A DNA stretch of 64,000 nucleotides from Devosia sp. SL43 (GTDB lineage Bacteria > Pseudomonadota > Alphaproteobacteria > Rhizobiales > Devosiaceae): positions 2,720,501-2,784,500 of the forward strand of contig NZ_CP063401.1 of assembly GCF_021729885.1 (NCBI RefSeq), read 5' to 3'. Numbering within the stretch: the stretch's first letter is position 1; each line of letters begins with the position of its first letter. Below the pieces are notes generated by a model. It saw nothing but the letters and a program-made list of their open reading frames with translations. It ran no database searches and was not told the origin of the DNA. Shown in pieces: positions 25,373 through 35,157 of this stretch. Made by a program: the position numbers and the translations under genes.

Positions 25373-25453
25373 TTTTGTGGATTTTGCGTGATGGCATTTC
25401 AGCAGAAGGCGCTTAGGCCCGCTCTTGACAGCTTAGTTGGGATGCGCGGGTAT

Positions 25454-25474
25454 GTAACCGGTTAGTGATTTAGC
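25454..25474. promoter_or_regulatory. Second TetR-type operator, upstream of the ABC transporter operon
   Basis: GTAACCGGTTAGTGATTTAGC contains the 10-bp palindrome TAACCGGTTA and matches 17 of 21 positions of the site at 23203. A TTGACA hexamer lies 24 bases upstream (25425-25430), so a bound repressor would overlap the -10/+1 region. The transporter operon starts ~70 bases downstream. Confidence 0.6.
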
Positions 25475-25544
25475 GGCGGGGAGGTCGCTGCGTCATATCT
25501 GTTCCGCAGGCCGGAACGACCAAAAGTTCATGGGAGGAAACCTG

Positions 25545-26834
25545 ATGACTATCTCTATCGATCGCCGCAAATTCCTGATGGGCAGCTCTGCCCTGGTGGC
25601 CGCCGGTGCGGCCGGCGTCATGCCGAGCTGGGCTCAGGCTTCGAACCTGCGCCTCACCTTCTGGGGCGGCCAGGCTCGTGCCGACCGTACCTATGTCGTG
25701 ACCGACCTCTACACCGCTGCCAAGGGCACGACCGTCGAAGGCGAATTCCTCGCCTGGAACGACTACTGGCCCAAGCTGGCCACCCAGACTGCCGGCGGCA
25801 ATGCCCCCGACGTGATCCAGATGGATTATCGCTACATCGTCGAATACGCCAAGCGTAACGCTATTGCGCCGCTGGATGAATTCGTTGGCGGCGTGCTTGA
25901 TCTCTCCAGCTTCGATGCCGATCAGCTCGAAGGCGGCAAGGTCGATGGCAAGCTCTATGGTATTTCGCTGGGCGCCAACTCGGTCGCCACGCTGATCAAT
26001 ACCGCGGCTTTCGAGGAAGTTGGTATCGAACCGCCGACCAATGCCTGGTCCTATGACGACCTGATGACCATTGGCGAGGCCTTCAACTCAGCCAATGTCC
26101 GTGGTGGCATGAAGGCGATATCGGACGCGTCCTATACTGAACCCATGCTCGACAACTGGCTGCGCCAGCGCGGCAAGGCGCTCTATACTGCCGATGGCAA
26201 GCTCGGCTTTGACGAGGCCGATGCCGTCGAATGGTACCAGCTCTGGGCCAAGCTGCGGGAAGCCGGCGTCTGCGTTTCCGCCGAAGACCAGGCGCTCGAT
26301 ACCGGCGCCGTGGAATCGACCATGCTCGTGCTGGGCAAAGCTGCGCTCATGCCGTCCAACTCCAACCAGCTCGTAGGCTACCAGGCCGTCGTGCAGGACA
26401 AGCTGGGCATGATCGGCTATCCGCGCATCGCGCCCGGCGTTGGTGGTGGTCACTACCGCAAGCCGTCCATGTTCTTCTCGGTTGCCGGCTCGTCCGCCAA
26501 CAAGGAGGCAGCGGCCGACTTCCTCAACTTCTTCATCTCCGATGCGGAAGCGGTCAAGGCACTGGGCGTCGAACGCGGTATCCCCTGTGTTGCCGCGTCC
26601 CGCGATTTGGTTGCACCGACCCTCGACGAGCAGAGCCAGATCGCCCTGAACTTCGTGGCCAACCTGGGCGACCTACTTGGCCCGCTGCCGCCGCCGCCGC
26701 CGGCTGCTGCCGGTGAAGTCGATTCGTCGCTGATCCGTACGCTGGGTCAGGAAGTCGGCTTCGGCGCCAAGACGCCGGAACAGGCTGGTGCCGAACTCGT
26801 CACCGGCGCAACCGACATCCTCAGCCGAGCATAA
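25545..26834 (+). CDS. ABC transporter extracellular solute-binding protein (carbohydrate type 1)
   Basis: A 429-residue periplasmic receptor. The N-terminus has a Tat-like signal (SIDRRKFLMGSSALVAAGAA, cleavage near WAQA). The mature protein follows the family 1 sugar-binding pattern (LRLTFWGGQARADRT, TTVEGEFLAWNDYWPKLATQ, NAPDVIQMDY). A short proline run (LPPPPPAA) sits near residue 382. The ATG at 25545 has GGGAGGAAA 5-10 nt upstream. It is the first gene of the six-gene import and oxidation operon. Substrate specificity cannot be read; the attached dehydrogenases suggest a sugar, glycoside or polyol. Confidence 0.93.
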   Translation: MTISIDRRKFLMGSSALVAAGAAGVMPSWAQASNLRLTFWGGQARADRTYVVTDLYTAAKGTTVEGEFLAWNDYWPKLATQTAGGNAPDVIQMDYRYIVEYAKRNAIAPLDEFVGGVLDLSSFDADQLEGGKVDGKLYGISLGANSVATLINTAAFEEVGIEPPTNAWSYDDLMTIGEAFNSANVRGGMKAISDASYTEPMLDNWLRQRGKALYTADGKLGFDEADAVEWYQLWAKLREAGVCVSAEDQALDTGAVESTMLVLGKAALMPSNSNQLVGYQAVVQDKLGMIGYPRIAPGVGGGHYRKPSMFFSVAGSSANKEAAADFLNFFISDAEAVKALGVERGIPCVAASRDLVAPTLDEQSQIALNFVANLGDLLGPLPPPPPAAAGEVDSSLIRTLGQEVGFGAKTPEQAGAELVTGATDILSRA

Positions 26835-26838
26835 TGAT

Positions 26839-27786
26839 ATGACCGCGCGCTCCCTTCAATCGGGCGCTCCCGCAAGGGAGCGCGCGGCCACCCCCTCCCT
26901 TTGGTCCCGGATCTGGCAAAACGATGCCCCCGGATACCTGTTCCTGCTGCCCTGGCTGATCGGCTTCCTTGGCCTGACCATCGGGCCGATCATCACCTCG
27001 CTCTATCTGAGCTTCACCGATTTCGACCTGCTGACCTCGCCCGACTGGGTCGGCGCCGACAACTATGTCCGCATGCTCACTGCCGATCCCAAATTCTGGA
27101 CGTCGATGCGCGTGACCATGATGTTCGTCATCTTTTCGGTTCCGCTCAAGCTCGCCTTCGCGCTTGCTGTGGCCATGCTGCTCAATCGCGGCATGCGAGG
27201 TCTGCCGCTCTATCGCGCGCTGTTCTATCTACCGAGCCTTTTGGGCGCCTCGGTGGCCATCGCCATCCTGTGGCGGCAGATCTTTGCGCGCGACGGCCTG
27301 GTCAACGACTTCCTGTCCATCTTCGGCATTGTCGGTCCGAGCTGGATCTCGAACCCGAATTATTCGCTCTGGACCATCATTATCCTCGCGATATGGCAGT
27401 TCGGTTCGCCGATGATCATTTTCCTCGCTGGCCTCAGGCAAATCCCGACCGACATGTATGAGGCGGCGAGTCTCGATGGCGCCAGCAAGTGGCGCCAGTT
27501 CATCAAGATCACGCTGCCGCTGCTGACCCCGGTCGTGTTCTTCAACGCCATCATCCAGACCATCGAGGCGTTCAAGAGCTTTACGCCGGCCTTCATCATC
27601 TCGGGCGGCACCGGCAATCCGATCAATTCGACGCTGTTCTACACGCTCTATCTCTACCAGGAGGCCTTCGGCTTCTTCCGCATGGGCTATGCCTCGGCTC
27701 TGGCCTGGGTGCTGCTGGCGCTGGTGGGCGTATTCACCGCCTTTTCGTTCCTGACGTCAAAGTACTGGGTGCACTACGATGAGTGA
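26839..27786 (+). CDS. ABC transporter permease, MalF/UgpA type
   Basis: A 315-residue inner-membrane subunit with six predicted helices, beginning APGYLFLLPWLIGFLGLTIG, typical of MalF-like sugar permeases. The EAA loop that docks to the ATPase reads YEAASLDGASKWRQFIKITL (family EAAxxDGAxxxxxFxxIxlP). The start follows the solute-binding protein stop by 4 bases, and the end overlaps the next permease by 8 nt, so the two permeases are translationally coupled. Confidence 0.94.
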   Translation: MTARSLQSGAPARERAATPSLWSRIWQNDAPGYLFLLPWLIGFLGLTIGPIITSLYLSFTDFDLLTSPDWVGADNYVRMLTADPKFWTSMRVTMMFVIFSVPLKLAFALAVAMLLNRGMRGLPLYRALFYLPSLLGASVAIAILWRQIFARDGLVNDFLSIFGIVGPSWISNPNYSLWTIIILAIWQFGSPMIIFLAGLRQIPTDMYEAASLDGASKWRQFIKITLPLLTPVVFFNAIIQTIEAFKSFTPAFIISGGTGNPINSTLFYTLYLYQEAFGFFRMGYASALAWVLLALVGVFTAFSFLTSKYWVHYDE

Positions 27787-28666
27787 TATCGCCCCAAAAC
27801 TCACCGTGGTCGGCGAGCGCCAGCTGACGCCGACCCAGCGCAAGATCGTCTCGGTCTTGACTCACGTCGCGCTGATCGCGGTGTCGATCCTGATGCTCTA
27901 TCCGCTGCTCTGGCTGCTGGCGGCATCGTTTCGTCCGGAAAACGAAATCTTCACCTCGGCCAGCATCTGGCCGTCCAGTTGGAGCATTGACTCCTATATC
28001 CGCGGCTGGAACGGCTTGCGCACCAGCTTTTCCACCTTCTACATCAACAGCTTCATCATTTCGGGCCTGTCGGTCGTCGGCAATGTGCTGGCCTGCTCGA
28101 TGGCGGCCTTTGCCTTTGCCCGGCTGAACTTCAAGTTCAAGAACTTCTGGTTCGCCATGATGCTGATGACGCTCATGCTGCCCTACCAGGTGACGCTGAT
28201 CCCGCAATATGTGCTGTTCCGCCAGCTCGGCTGGGTCAACACGTTCCTGCCCCTCGTGGTGCCAAAATTCCTTGCCGCCGACGGCTTCTTCATCTTCCTG
28301 ATGGTGCAGTTCTTCCGCGGCCTGCCCAAGGAACTGGACGAAGCGGCCCAGATGGACGGCTGCTCGCCCTGGCGCATCTATTGGAAGATCATCATTCCGC
28401 TGTCCATGCCGGTGCTGGCCACTGCCGCAATCTTCACCTTCATCTGGACCTGGGACGATTTCTTCGGGCCGCTGATCTATCTCAGCGAGATGAAGACCTA
28501 CACTGTCATGCTGGGCCTGCGCACCTTCACCGACTCGACCGGCGAAAGCGACTATGGCGGACTGTTCGCCATGAGCGTGCTGTCGATCGTGCCGATTTTC
28601 CTGTTTTTCCTGTTCTTCCAGCGACTGCTCATCGAGGGCATCGCCACTACCGGTATGAAACGCTAG
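27779..28666 (+). CDS. ABC transporter permease, MalG/UgpE type
   Basis: A 295-residue partner permease with six helices (VALIAVSILMLYPLLWLLAA; FWFAMMLMTLMLPYQVTLIP; others) and the EAA loop LDEAAQMDGCSPWRIYWKII. The YPLLWLLAASFRPENEIF segment after helix 1 is characteristic of MalG-type subunits. It overlaps the preceding permease by 8 nt and is followed 4 bases later by a Gfo/Idh dehydrogenase gene. Confidence 0.94.
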   Translation: MSDIAPKLTVVGERQLTPTQRKIVSVLTHVALIAVSILMLYPLLWLLAASFRPENEIFTSASIWPSSWSIDSYIRGWNGLRTSFSTFYINSFIISGLSVVGNVLACSMAAFAFARLNFKFKNFWFAMMLMTLMLPYQVTLIPQYVLFRQLGWVNTFLPLVVPKFLAADGFFIFLMVQFFRGLPKELDEAAQMDGCSPWRIYWKIIIPLSMPVLATAAIFTFIWTWDDFFGPLIYLSEMKTYTVMLGLRTFTDSTGESDYGGLFAMSVLSIVPIFLFFLFFQRLLIEGIATTGMKR

Positions 28667-28670
28667 ACCT

Positions 28671-29690
28671 ATGACCGATATCAAGTTTGCCGCCATCGGC
28701 ATCAATCACGCCCATATCTATGGGCAGGTGGACTGCCTCAAGGATGCGGGCGCCCAGTTCGTCGCCTTCCATGCTGTCGAGGACGATCTCGCGGCGGCCT
28801 TCGGCGCCAAATATCCCGAGGCTAGGCGGGTCGGCGATCCGCGCGCCATCCTCGAGGATGCATCGATTGCCGTCGTGCTGACCTCGGCCATTCCGGCCGA
28901 CCGTGCGGCGATTTCGATCGCGGCGATGCAGCACGGCAAGGACGTGCTAACCGACAAGCCTGGCATGACGACGTTTGCCCAGCTCGACGAGATCAGGCGC
29001 GTGCAGAAGGAAACCGGTCGCATCTATAGCGTGCTCTATTCCGAACATTTCGAGGTGCGCGCTACGGTTGAAGCCGGCAACCTGATCGCGCAGGGCGCCA
29101 TCGGCAAGGTCATCAACACCGTGGGCCTGGGGCCGCACTCGCTGCGCCTCAACAATCGCCCGGACTGGTTCTTTGAGCGTCAGCGCTATGGCGGTATCCT
29201 CTGCGATATCGCCAGCCACCAGTTCGAGCAGTTCCTGTTCTTCTCCAATGCCATGGACGGCGAGGTCGTCTCGGCCACCGTTGCCAATCGCGGCCATCCG
29301 GAAAAGCCGGGCCTGCAGGATGTGGGCGACGCCCATGTGCGCGCCGAGGGCACGTCGGGCTATATCCGGGTCGACTGGTTCACGCCGACGGGCCTGCCCA
29401 CCTGGGGGGACGGCCGGCTGACCATCCTTGGCACCGAGGGCTATATCGAGCTGCGCAAATATATCGACATCGCGGGCAAGCCGGGCACCGACCACCTGTT
29501 CATCGTCAATCGGGATGGCCCGCGCCATATCGACTGCTCGCAGGTCGATCGGCCCTTCGGGCGGCAGTTCCTCAATGACGTGCGTGACCGGACGGAAACG
29601 GCTATGCCTCAGGAACGCGCATTCAACGCGATGAAAATGGCGCTGACGGCGCAGCAACTGGCCGAACGCGGCACGGAGTGGGCACAATGA
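28671..29690 (+). CDS. Gfo/Idh/MocA-family oxidoreductase (DKP variant)
   Basis: A 339-residue NAD(P)-dependent dehydrogenase-like protein. The N-terminus (FAAIGINHAHIYGQVDCL) has a His-rich, less typical nucleotide loop instead of the GxGxxG consensus. The usual EKP motif reads VLTDKPGMTT. The C-terminal domain carries DIASHQFEQFLFF in place of the catalytic-site helix. The departures from consensus suggest an unusual substrate or cofactor mode. The last codons overlap the start of a second Gfo/Idh gene (ATGA). It is part of the transporter operon. Confidence 0.88.
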   Translation: MTDIKFAAIGINHAHIYGQVDCLKDAGAQFVAFHAVEDDLAAAFGAKYPEARRVGDPRAILEDASIAVVLTSAIPADRAAISIAAMQHGKDVLTDKPGMTTFAQLDEIRRVQKETGRIYSVLYSEHFEVRATVEAGNLIAQGAIGKVINTVGLGPHSLRLNNRPDWFFERQRYGGILCDIASHQFEQFLFFSNAMDGEVVSATVANRGHPEKPGLQDVGDAHVRAEGTSGYIRVDWFTPTGLPTWGDGRLTILGTEGYIELRKYIDIAGKPGTDHLFIVNRDGPRHIDCSQVDRPFGRQFLNDVRDRTETAMPQERAFNAMKMALTAQQLAERGTEWAQ

Positions 29691-30772
29691 GCAAGGTCTT
29701 CAACGTCGCGGTAATCGGCGTCGGCATCGGCCGCAGCCATATCGTCGAGGGCTATGTGCCCAATGCCGACAAGTTCAAGGTGATGGCGCTCTGCGATCTC
29801 AATGTGGAGCGCATGGCCGGCGTTGCCGACGAATTCGGCATCGAGCGCCGCATGACCAAGTTCGAAGACGTCCTTGCCATGGACGATATCGACATCATCG
29901 ACATCTGCACACCGCCGGGCCTGCACTTCTCGATGGTCACCGATGCGCTCAAGGCCGGCAAGCACGTGATCTGCGAAAAGCCGCTGGTCGGCTCCTTGGC
30001 CCAGGTCGATCAGATCATCGCGCTCGAAGAGCAGAGCAAGGGCCTCTTGATGCCCGTGTTCCAGTATCGCTTCGGCGATGGCATCGAGCAGGCCAAGGCG
30101 ATCATCGATGCCGGCATTGCCGGCAAGCCATTCATGGGCACGGTCGAAACGCTGTGGCGGCGCGATGCGCCCTATTATGCCGTGCCGTGGCGCGGCAAGT
30201 GGGCGACCGAGCTGGGTGGAGTGCTGATGGGCCATGCCATCCACCCGCATGACCTGTTTACGTATCTCATGGGCGACATCAGCAACGTGTTCGGTCGTGT
30301 CGCCACCCGCGTCAATCCGATCGAGGTCGAAGACACCATCTCGGCCTCGCTGGTGATGAAGTCGGGCGCGCTGGCCAGCCTCACCGCCACGCTCGGCTCG
30401 GCCGACGATATGACCCGCATTCGCCTGGCCTTCGAGAATGTCAGCTTCGAGAGCGACCACGCCGCCTATAATCCCGGCGACAAGCTGTGGAAGATCATGC
30501 CGCGCAATCCCGAGACGGCGGCCAAGATCGAGGCGCTGCTGGCAAACTGGAAGCACGTCCCGAGCCGCTTTCAGACCCAGATGGCGCGCTTCCACGACGC
30601 GCTGGTCGGCATCAGACCGCTGCCGGTGACCAGCAAGGATTCCCGCCGCTCGCTCGAATTGGTGACAGCCTTCTATCATTCCTCGACCACGCATGAAGAC
30701 GTGGTCCTGCCGATCGGCCCCGGCCATCCGCTCTATGAGAGCTGGGTGCCCGCCCAGTTCCGCGCTGCCTAG
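29687..30772 (+). CDS. Gfo/Idh/MocA-family NAD(P)-dependent dehydrogenase
   Basis: A 361-residue dehydrogenase with a more canonical Rossmann start (NVAVIGVGIGRSHIVEGYVP), the motif VICEKPLVGS (EKP lysine present) and MGHAIHPHDLFTYLMGDI, which holds the conserved His/Asp pair. The start at 29687 overlaps the preceding stop codon by 4 nt (ATGA) and is preferred over a Met three codons earlier. It is the third Gfo/Idh-type protein of the locus. A sequential or heteromeric role with its neighbour is likely but not shown. Confidence 0.93.
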   Translation: MSKVFNVAVIGVGIGRSHIVEGYVPNADKFKVMALCDLNVERMAGVADEFGIERRMTKFEDVLAMDDIDIIDICTPPGLHFSMVTDALKAGKHVICEKPLVGSLAQVDQIIALEEQSKGLLMPVFQYRFGDGIEQAKAIIDAGIAGKPFMGTVETLWRRDAPYYAVPWRGKWATELGGVLMGHAIHPHDLFTYLMGDISNVFGRVATRVNPIEVEDTISASLVMKSGALASLTATLGSADDMTRIRLAFENVSFESDHAAYNPGDKLWKIMPRNPETAAKIEALLANWKHVPSRFQTQMARFHDALVGIRPLPVTSKDSRRSLELVTAFYHSSTTHEDVVLPIGPGHPLYESWVPAQFRAA

Positions 30773-30781
30773 GAGACATCA

Positions 30782-31834
<1,053 letters not shown>

Positions 31835-31908
31835 CCAGCCGCACCTGCCGCTTGCGCTTGCGGCCCATCTCGGATGAGGTGAGGCCCACACTCTGCGTGA
31901 GGGACATC

Positions 31909-32340
31909 ATGGCGACAAAGCCCAAGTCGAGCAAAACCTTCTCCGACGCCGAACTGGACGCGATGCAGGCGGCCAAGTCGGAGCGCAAGAAAGGCAAGAA
32001 GGGCGATGGCGAAGCTGACCTGCTCGCCAAGGTCGCCGAAATGGGCGACAGCGACCGTGCTATCGCCGAACGCCTGCATGCCCTGGTCAAGGAGCATGCC
32101 CCGTCCCTGTCGCCCAAGACCTGGTACGGCATGCCGGCCTGGGCCAATGCCGATGGCAAGGTGGTGTGCTTCTTCACCGCCGCCGGCAAGTTCGACACCC
32201 GCTATGCCAGTTTCGGGTTTCAGGAGGCCGCCACGCTCGACGACGGCGCCATGTGGCCCACCTCTTTCGCGCTGACCAAGCTGACGCCAGCCGATGAGAA
32301 GGTCATTGCCGGACTGATCCGGAAGGCCGTTGGCGCCTGA
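31909..32340 (+). CDS. DUF1801-family protein
   Basis: A 143-residue cytoplasmic protein. After a Lys-rich N-terminus (KSERKKGKKGDGEADLL), residues ~60-140 show the DUF1801/YdhG-like pattern: SDRAIAERLHALVKEHAP, KTWYGMPAWANADGKVVCFF, RYASFGFQEAA and FALTKLTPADEKVIAGLI. Some relatives (Fra/YdhG) act as iron chaperones; no iron ligand is evident here. GTGAGGGAC precedes the ATG. It lies 75 bases after the ABC operon and probably has its own promoter. Confidence 0.85.
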   Translation: MATKPKSSKTFSDAELDAMQAAKSERKKGKKGDGEADLLAKVAEMGDSDRAIAERLHALVKEHAPSLSPKTWYGMPAWANADGKVVCFFTAAGKFDTRYASFGFQEAATLDDGAMWPTSFALTKLTPADEKVIAGLIRKAVGA

Positions 32341-32414
32341 TCGCTTGAATTCTCGCCTGTTGCTGTCGAAACTCAGCCTGCTGGCACGTCATGTCAGCAG
32401 GCATGGACTATTGT

Positions 32415-32550
32415 GCCTCGTCCTCGTGGTTCGAGGCTCGTGAAGAACTCGCACCTCACCATGAGGACGACTGGGGCCAATTATTGCTGGCAAGCAGTAG
32501 CCCTCATGGTGAGGCGGGAGCGCAGCGACCCTCGAACCACGAGGGCGTGC
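32415..32550. repeat. Palindromic repeat, family A, copy 3 (diverged)
   Basis: The element shares CCTCGTGGTTCGAGGCTCG, CACCTCACCATGAGGAC and CTCGAACCACGAGGGCGTG with copies 1 and 2. It differs in the centre and on the right inner arm (GAGGCGGGAGCGCAGCGACC). It ends 23 bases before the UvrA-like start codon. It is open in the UvrA frame, so automatic calls add a false ~61-residue N-terminus containing SSWFEAREELAPHHED. Confidence 0.85.
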
Positions 32551-32573
32551 CCCCAACCTATGAGGACCTGCCC

Positions 32574-34829
32574 TTGACCACTCCTGATTACGGCTCGATC
32601 ATCATTCGCGGCGCGCGCGAGAACAATCTCAAGAATGTGTCGCTGGATATTCCCAAGCGCCAGATCACGGTGTTCACCGGCGTTTCCGGCTCGGGCAAGT
32701 CGTCGCTGGTCTTCGGCACCATCGCGGCGGAAAGTCAGCGGCTGATCAACGAGACCTACCCGGCCTTCGTGCAGCAGTTCATGCCGCGCTATGGCCAGCC
32801 CGATGCCGACCAGTTGGAGAATATCTCGGCGGCGATTATCGTCGACCAGCAGCGGCTGGGCGGCAATTCCCGCTCGACGGTGGCGACGGTGACCGATGCG
32901 GCGCAGATGCTGCGTGTGCTGTTTTCGCGGCTGGCCGAGCCCAAGCTGGGGCCACCGTCGCTCTATTCCTACAACGATCCGCGCGGCATGTGCCCTGATT
33001 GCGAGGGCATCGGACAGGTTGCGGCGATGGATATGTCGGCCGTGATCGACGAGTCCAAGTCGCTCAATGGTGGCGCGCTGCTGCCCAAGGATTTTGCCGT
33101 CGATAGCTGGTGGTGGGAAATCTACGCCAATTCAGGCCTGTTCGACCTGGACAAGCCGATCAGCAAATATTCCGAGGAGGAGCGGCAGAACCTGTTCCAC
33201 CTCGATGATGGTCGCAAGATCAAGGTGGGCAAGATCGGCCTGACCTATGAGGGCGTGGTCGCCAAGCTCAAGAAGGGGCTGGGCTCCAAGGACCCCGAAA
33301 GCCTGCAGCCGCATGTATTGCGCGAATATGAGAAGATCTTCACCCGCGCCACCTGCCCTTCCTGCCAGGGGACGCGGCTCAATCAGAATGCACTCGGCAG
33401 CACGATCAACGGCAAGAACATTGCCGAGCTGTCGGCGATGCAGGTGAGCGAACTGGCCGAATTCGTCCGCAAGATCGACGCCCGGCAGGTCGGCCCGATG
33501 CTGGAGGCGCTAGCACTGCGGCTGGAAAATCTCGTGACCATCGGTCTGGGCTATCTCAGCCTTGATCGCGAAAGCTCGACGCTGTCTGGCGGCGAGAGCC
33601 AGCGCGTCAAGATGGTGCGGCATCTGGGGTCGTCGCTGACCGACATCACCTATGTTTTCGACGAGCCCTCGGTGGGCCTCCATCCGCACGATGTCGGACG
33701 GCTGGCCGGACTGATGCAGCAGCTGCGCGACAAGGGCAATACGGTGCTGATCGTGGAGCATAAGCCCGACATGATCGCCATTGCCGACCATGTCGTCGAT
33801 ATGGGTCCCTTCGCCGGCAGCAAGGGTGGCGAGGTGGTCTATGAAGGCGACTTCGCCGGATTGCTCAAGTCTGACACGCTGACCGGCAAGCACATCAAGA
33901 AGCACCAGCCGATCAAAGACAAGGTGCGCAAGCCGGATGGCGAACTCAGGATTGATCACGCCAAGCTCAACAACCTGAGGGATCTCTCGGTCTCGATCCC
34001 CAAGGGTGTGCTGACGGCGGTGTCGGGCGTTGCCGGTTCGGGCAAGTCCAGCCTGATCCAGGGCTGCCTGCCCAAGGCCTATCCAGATACCATCATCATC
34101 GACCAGAACCTGGCGCGCGGGTCACGGCGTTCTAATACGGCGACCTATACGGGCATTCTCGATGCAGTGCGCAAGGCTTTCGCCAAGGCCAATGGCGTCG
34201 ATGCCGCCCTGTTCTCGGCCAATTCCAAGGGCGCCTGCCCGGACTGCAACGGTTTGGGCGTCATCTATACCGACCTCGCCCATCTCGATCCGATGATCAC
34301 CACCTGCGAAACCTGCGAGGGCAAGCGCTTCACATCGGAGGTGTTGCAGCACCAGCTGCGCGGTAAATCGATCAGCGATGTCTACGAGATGAGCATCGAC
34401 GATGCCGTGGACTTCTTCACCGAGGCGGCCATCGCCAAGATCCTTGGCGGGCTCGACGATGTCGGTCTGGGCTATTTGACGCTCGGGCAGCCGCTATCGA
34501 CCCTGTCGGGCGGCGAGCGTCAGCGGCTCAAGCTAGCGGCCGAGCTGGGCAAGAAGGGCAATATCTATGTGCTCGACGAGCCGACGACCGGCCTCCACAT
34601 GAACGACGTCGATACGCTGATCGGGCTGTTCGACCGGCTGGTCGATGCGGGGTCGTCGGTGATCGTCATCGAGCACAATCTCGATGTGATCTCGCGGGCG
34701 GACTGGGTCATCGATCTGGGGCCGGGGGCAGGGCAGGATGGCGGGAGCATCCAGTTCGAGGGCGTGCCAGCGGATCTGGCCAAGGCGAAGGGTTCGGTGA
34801 CGGGCCAGCACTTGGCGGCGCGGGGATAG
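32574..34829 (+). CDS. UvrA-like ABC ATPase, short (class II) form
   Basis: A 751-residue paralogue of excinuclease subunit UvrA, ~200 residues shorter than canonical UvrA. The TTG start at 32574 has GAGGA 7 nt upstream and gives (M)TTPDYGSIIIRGARENNLKN, the normal beginning; an ATG further upstream lies before the repeat. Two ABC modules are complete: Walker A GVSGSGKSSLVFG and GVAGSGKSSLIQG, signatures STLSGGESQR and STLSGGERQR, and Walker B VFDEPSVGLH and VLDEPTTGLH. Zinc-type motifs are CPDCEGIG, CPSCQGTR, CPDCNGLG and CETCEGKR. The UvrB-interaction insert appears reduced. Class II UvrAs are linked to drug or lesion tolerance; no UvrB or UvrC is nearby. Confidence 0.9.
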   Translation: MTTPDYGSIIIRGARENNLKNVSLDIPKRQITVFTGVSGSGKSSLVFGTIAAESQRLINETYPAFVQQFMPRYGQPDADQLENISAAIIVDQQRLGGNSRSTVATVTDAAQMLRVLFSRLAEPKLGPPSLYSYNDPRGMCPDCEGIGQVAAMDMSAVIDESKSLNGGALLPKDFAVDSWWWEIYANSGLFDLDKPISKYSEEERQNLFHLDDGRKIKVGKIGLTYEGVVAKLKKGLGSKDPESLQPHVLREYEKIFTRATCPSCQGTRLNQNALGSTINGKNIAELSAMQVSELAEFVRKIDARQVGPMLEALALRLENLVTIGLGYLSLDRESSTLSGGESQRVKMVRHLGSSLTDITYVFDEPSVGLHPHDVGRLAGLMQQLRDKGNTVLIVEHKPDMIAIADHVVDMGPFAGSKGGEVVYEGDFAGLLKSDTLTGKHIKKHQPIKDKVRKPDGELRIDHAKLNNLRDLSVSIPKGVLTAVSGVAGSGKSSLIQGCLPKAYPDTIIIDQNLARGSRRSNTATYTGILDAVRKAFAKANGVDAALFSANSKGACPDCNGLGVIYTDLAHLDPMITTCETCEGKRFTSEVLQHQLRGKSISDVYEMSIDDAVDFFTEAAIAKILGGLDDVGLGYLTLGQPLSTLSGGERQRLKLAAELGKKGNIYVLDEPTTGLHMNDVDTLIGLFDRLVDAGSSVIVIEHNLDVISRADWVIDLGPGAGQDGGSIQFEGVPADLAKAKGSVTGQHLAARG

Positions 34830-34850
34830 TTCGGCACCCCCACCCTCATT

Positions 34851-34870
34851 CCCTCCCCCTGTGGGGAGGG
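34851..34870. repeat. CCCTCCCC/GGGGAGGG hairpin (family B remnant)
   Basis: An 8-bp perfect stem with a 4-base loop, 21 bases after the UvrA-like stop codon and before the convergent DUF2188 gene. It resembles one end of family B repeats and probably helps to end both transcripts. Confidence 0.6.
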
Positions 34871-34887
34871 AGCCACGATGTCGCGTC

Positions 34888-35139
34888 CTAGTCCTTCAGA
34901 TCGTCCTCAACATCCGCCTCAGGCCGATCGCCGCCATCAGCCTGCTCTTCATGCCAGGTTCCCTTGCTGTCTTGATACTCGATGGCTTCGTCCCGCCCGC
35001 CGACCTGTTGGCGGCGCGCCGCCGCATTGGCTGCATCATGGGCTGCCTGATGCGTTGGGAAGGTTTCGGAGAACACGTCTCCGACCTTGTAGGCAAAGCC
35101 GCCATCATGTTCGACGATATCGTAAGTCACATGTGCCAT
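34888..35139 (-). CDS. DUF2188 family protein
   Basis: An 83-residue cytoplasmic protein. The DUF2188 pattern is visible: YDIVEHDGGFAYKVGDVFSE followed by TFPTHQAAHDAANAAARRQQ, ending in an acidic disordered tail (DGGDRPEADVEDDLKD). CAGGAGATC precedes the ATG. Function is unknown; relatives are often linked to stress-type genes. It is divergent from the flavin monooxygenase-like gene with only ~18 bases between the candidate starts, which makes the latter's annotated start doubtful. Confidence 0.88.
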   Translation of the reverse strand: MAHVTYDIVEHDGGFAYKVGDVFSETFPTHQAAHDAANAAARRQQVGGRDEAIEYQDSKGTWHEEQADGGDRPEADVEDDLKD

Positions 35140-35157
35140 GTCTGATCTCCTGAGCGG

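Noticed and set aside
25425..25453. Complete sigma-70 promoter TTGACA...TATGTA before the transporter operon
   Set aside because: The -35 is perfect but TATGTA lies 20 bases away and 17-18-base spacings give poor -10 hexamers, so I only mention the -35 in the operator entry.
34861..35153. Plus-strand frames over the DUF2188 gene
   Set aside because: The minus strand has a recognisable DUF2188 protein with a ribosome binding site; the plus frames start inside a repeat hairpin.
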